This document shows positions 33,198 to 33,554 of a stretch of 33,554 bases of DNA, one piece after another. Each line of letters begins with the position of its first letter. The stretch's first letter is position 1. Below the pieces are notes generated by a model. That model was not told the origin of the DNA. It did not search any database and saw nothing but the letters and a program-made list of their open reading frames with translations. Source of the stretch: Candidatus Omnitrophota bacterium (GTDB taxonomy: Bacteria > Omnitrophota > Omnitrophia > Omnitrophales > Omnitrophaceae); contig JAKQXH010000082.1 of the NCBI GenBank assembly GCA_029561555.1, positions 1 to 33,554 on the forward strand. Reading direction: 5' to 3'. The position numbers and the translations under genes are program-made.

Positions 33198-33235
33198 AAA
33201 AAACCAACCTGTGCAGTTTTGCTTCACCTGCAACC
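33198..33235 (-). terminator. Possible rnpB terminator
   Basis: On the minus strand TGCAG, an 11-base loop, CTGCA, then after CAGGTTGG a run of six T (33198-33203). The stem can be extended by CC/GG with a bulge. Weak, but in the right place just after the RNase P RNA. Confidence 0.35.
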
Positions 33236-33554
33236 GGTAGAATTCTACCTCATAAGCCGAGTTCTGTCATCCCCTAAGTTTTCACTCAGGAAACGGATCA
33301 TCATCTCTCTGGCATTCGCATTGCTGCAAACGTCTAACGGCTTACCTTCCCCATCGGCCGGACCAGCCGGGGATGTTTAGCCTTTCTTCAGGTGGGGTTT
33401 TCCCGCGCATCGGCGTTACCGCAAATGCCGGTGGTCTCTTACACCGCCTTTTCACCCTTACCCTAACAACCCCGCAACACTCGGTAATTAGGGCGGTATG
33501 GTCTCTGTGGCACTTTCCGTCTTCGCCATCTTACGAAAGCGAAGCCTGGCCGTT
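33236..33554 (-). ncRNA. rnpB: RNase P RNA (class A), 3' part; 5' end outside window
   Basis: Catalytic RNA that matures tRNA 5' ends. On the minus strand the universally conserved pieces occur in order: GTGCCACAGAGACCATACCG near 33510-33490, GGTAAGGGTGAAAAGGCGG, GTAAGAGACCACCGGC, AAACCCCACCTG with AAGGCTAAA, and the 3' signature ACAGAACTCGGCTTAT at about 33252-33268. The 5' end and the other half of stem P1 are beyond the right edge, so the exact 3' end (33236 here) is an estimate. It is followed by a perfect palindrome, GGTAGAATTCTACC (33236-33249), that may belong to P1 or to its terminator. Confidence 0.95.

Overview
The window looks like a piece of a Gram-negative-type, uncultivated bacterial genome, most plausibly from Candidatus Omnitrophota (formerly OP3/Omnitrophica). 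This is an inference. It rests on a single 5,377-codon secreted multidomain gene, a style of giant gene known from that phylum, together with a complete peptidoglycan-salvage set and a PyrR-controlled pyrimidine operon. No 16S rRNA or other phylogenetic marker is present to confirm it; the RNase P RNA at the right edge is the best marker.

Left part (1-6411): a divergent peptidoglycan-recycling locus. On the minus strand, nagZ (GH3 beta-N-acetylglucosaminidase) is followed by a truncated YibQ-like divergent polysaccharide deacetylase gene. On the plus strand, murQ, anmK and a sodium:solute symporter follow each other. Together they could import or trap anhydro-muropeptides, cut off GlcNAc, phosphorylate anhydro-MurNAc and open the lactyl ether. 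Two diverged, oppositely oriented copies of a ~140-155 bp MITE-like palindromic repeat flank murQ.

Centre (6428-22561): one uninterrupted 16.1-kb minus-strand gene for a ~5,377-residue protein with an N-terminal signal peptide. Segments I recognise, in order: a TIKI/TraB/ChaN-like domain, a transmembrane helix, an FAD-dependent oxidoreductase, a nucleotidyltransferase-like domain, a PPP-type metallophosphatase, a HisKA-like helix pair plus a receiver-like domain, a weak ADP-ribosyltransferase-like region, a second copy of the nucleotidyltransferase-like domain, and a possible JAMM-like segment. Most joints between them carry a short A/G-x-S-L-G box. This is the most unusual protein in the window.

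Right part (22799-32829): the pyrimidine operon on the minus strand, transcribed pyrR-pyrB-pyrC-carA-carB-pyrK-pyrD-pyrF. It holds every step to UMP except pyrE, and is preceded by a PyrR-binding hairpin and an intrinsic terminator (an attenuator). The genes from pyrB to pyrK are packed with gaps of 1-7 bp or overlaps.

Far right (32841-33554): the 3' part of RNase P RNA (rnpB) on the minus strand. Between it and the PyrR leader lies a 336-bp stretch with no protein gene, made of tandem ~120-bp units whose two hairpins keep their pairing through compensatory changes. I do not recognise this RNA. It is the best candidate in the window for an undescribed structured RNA.
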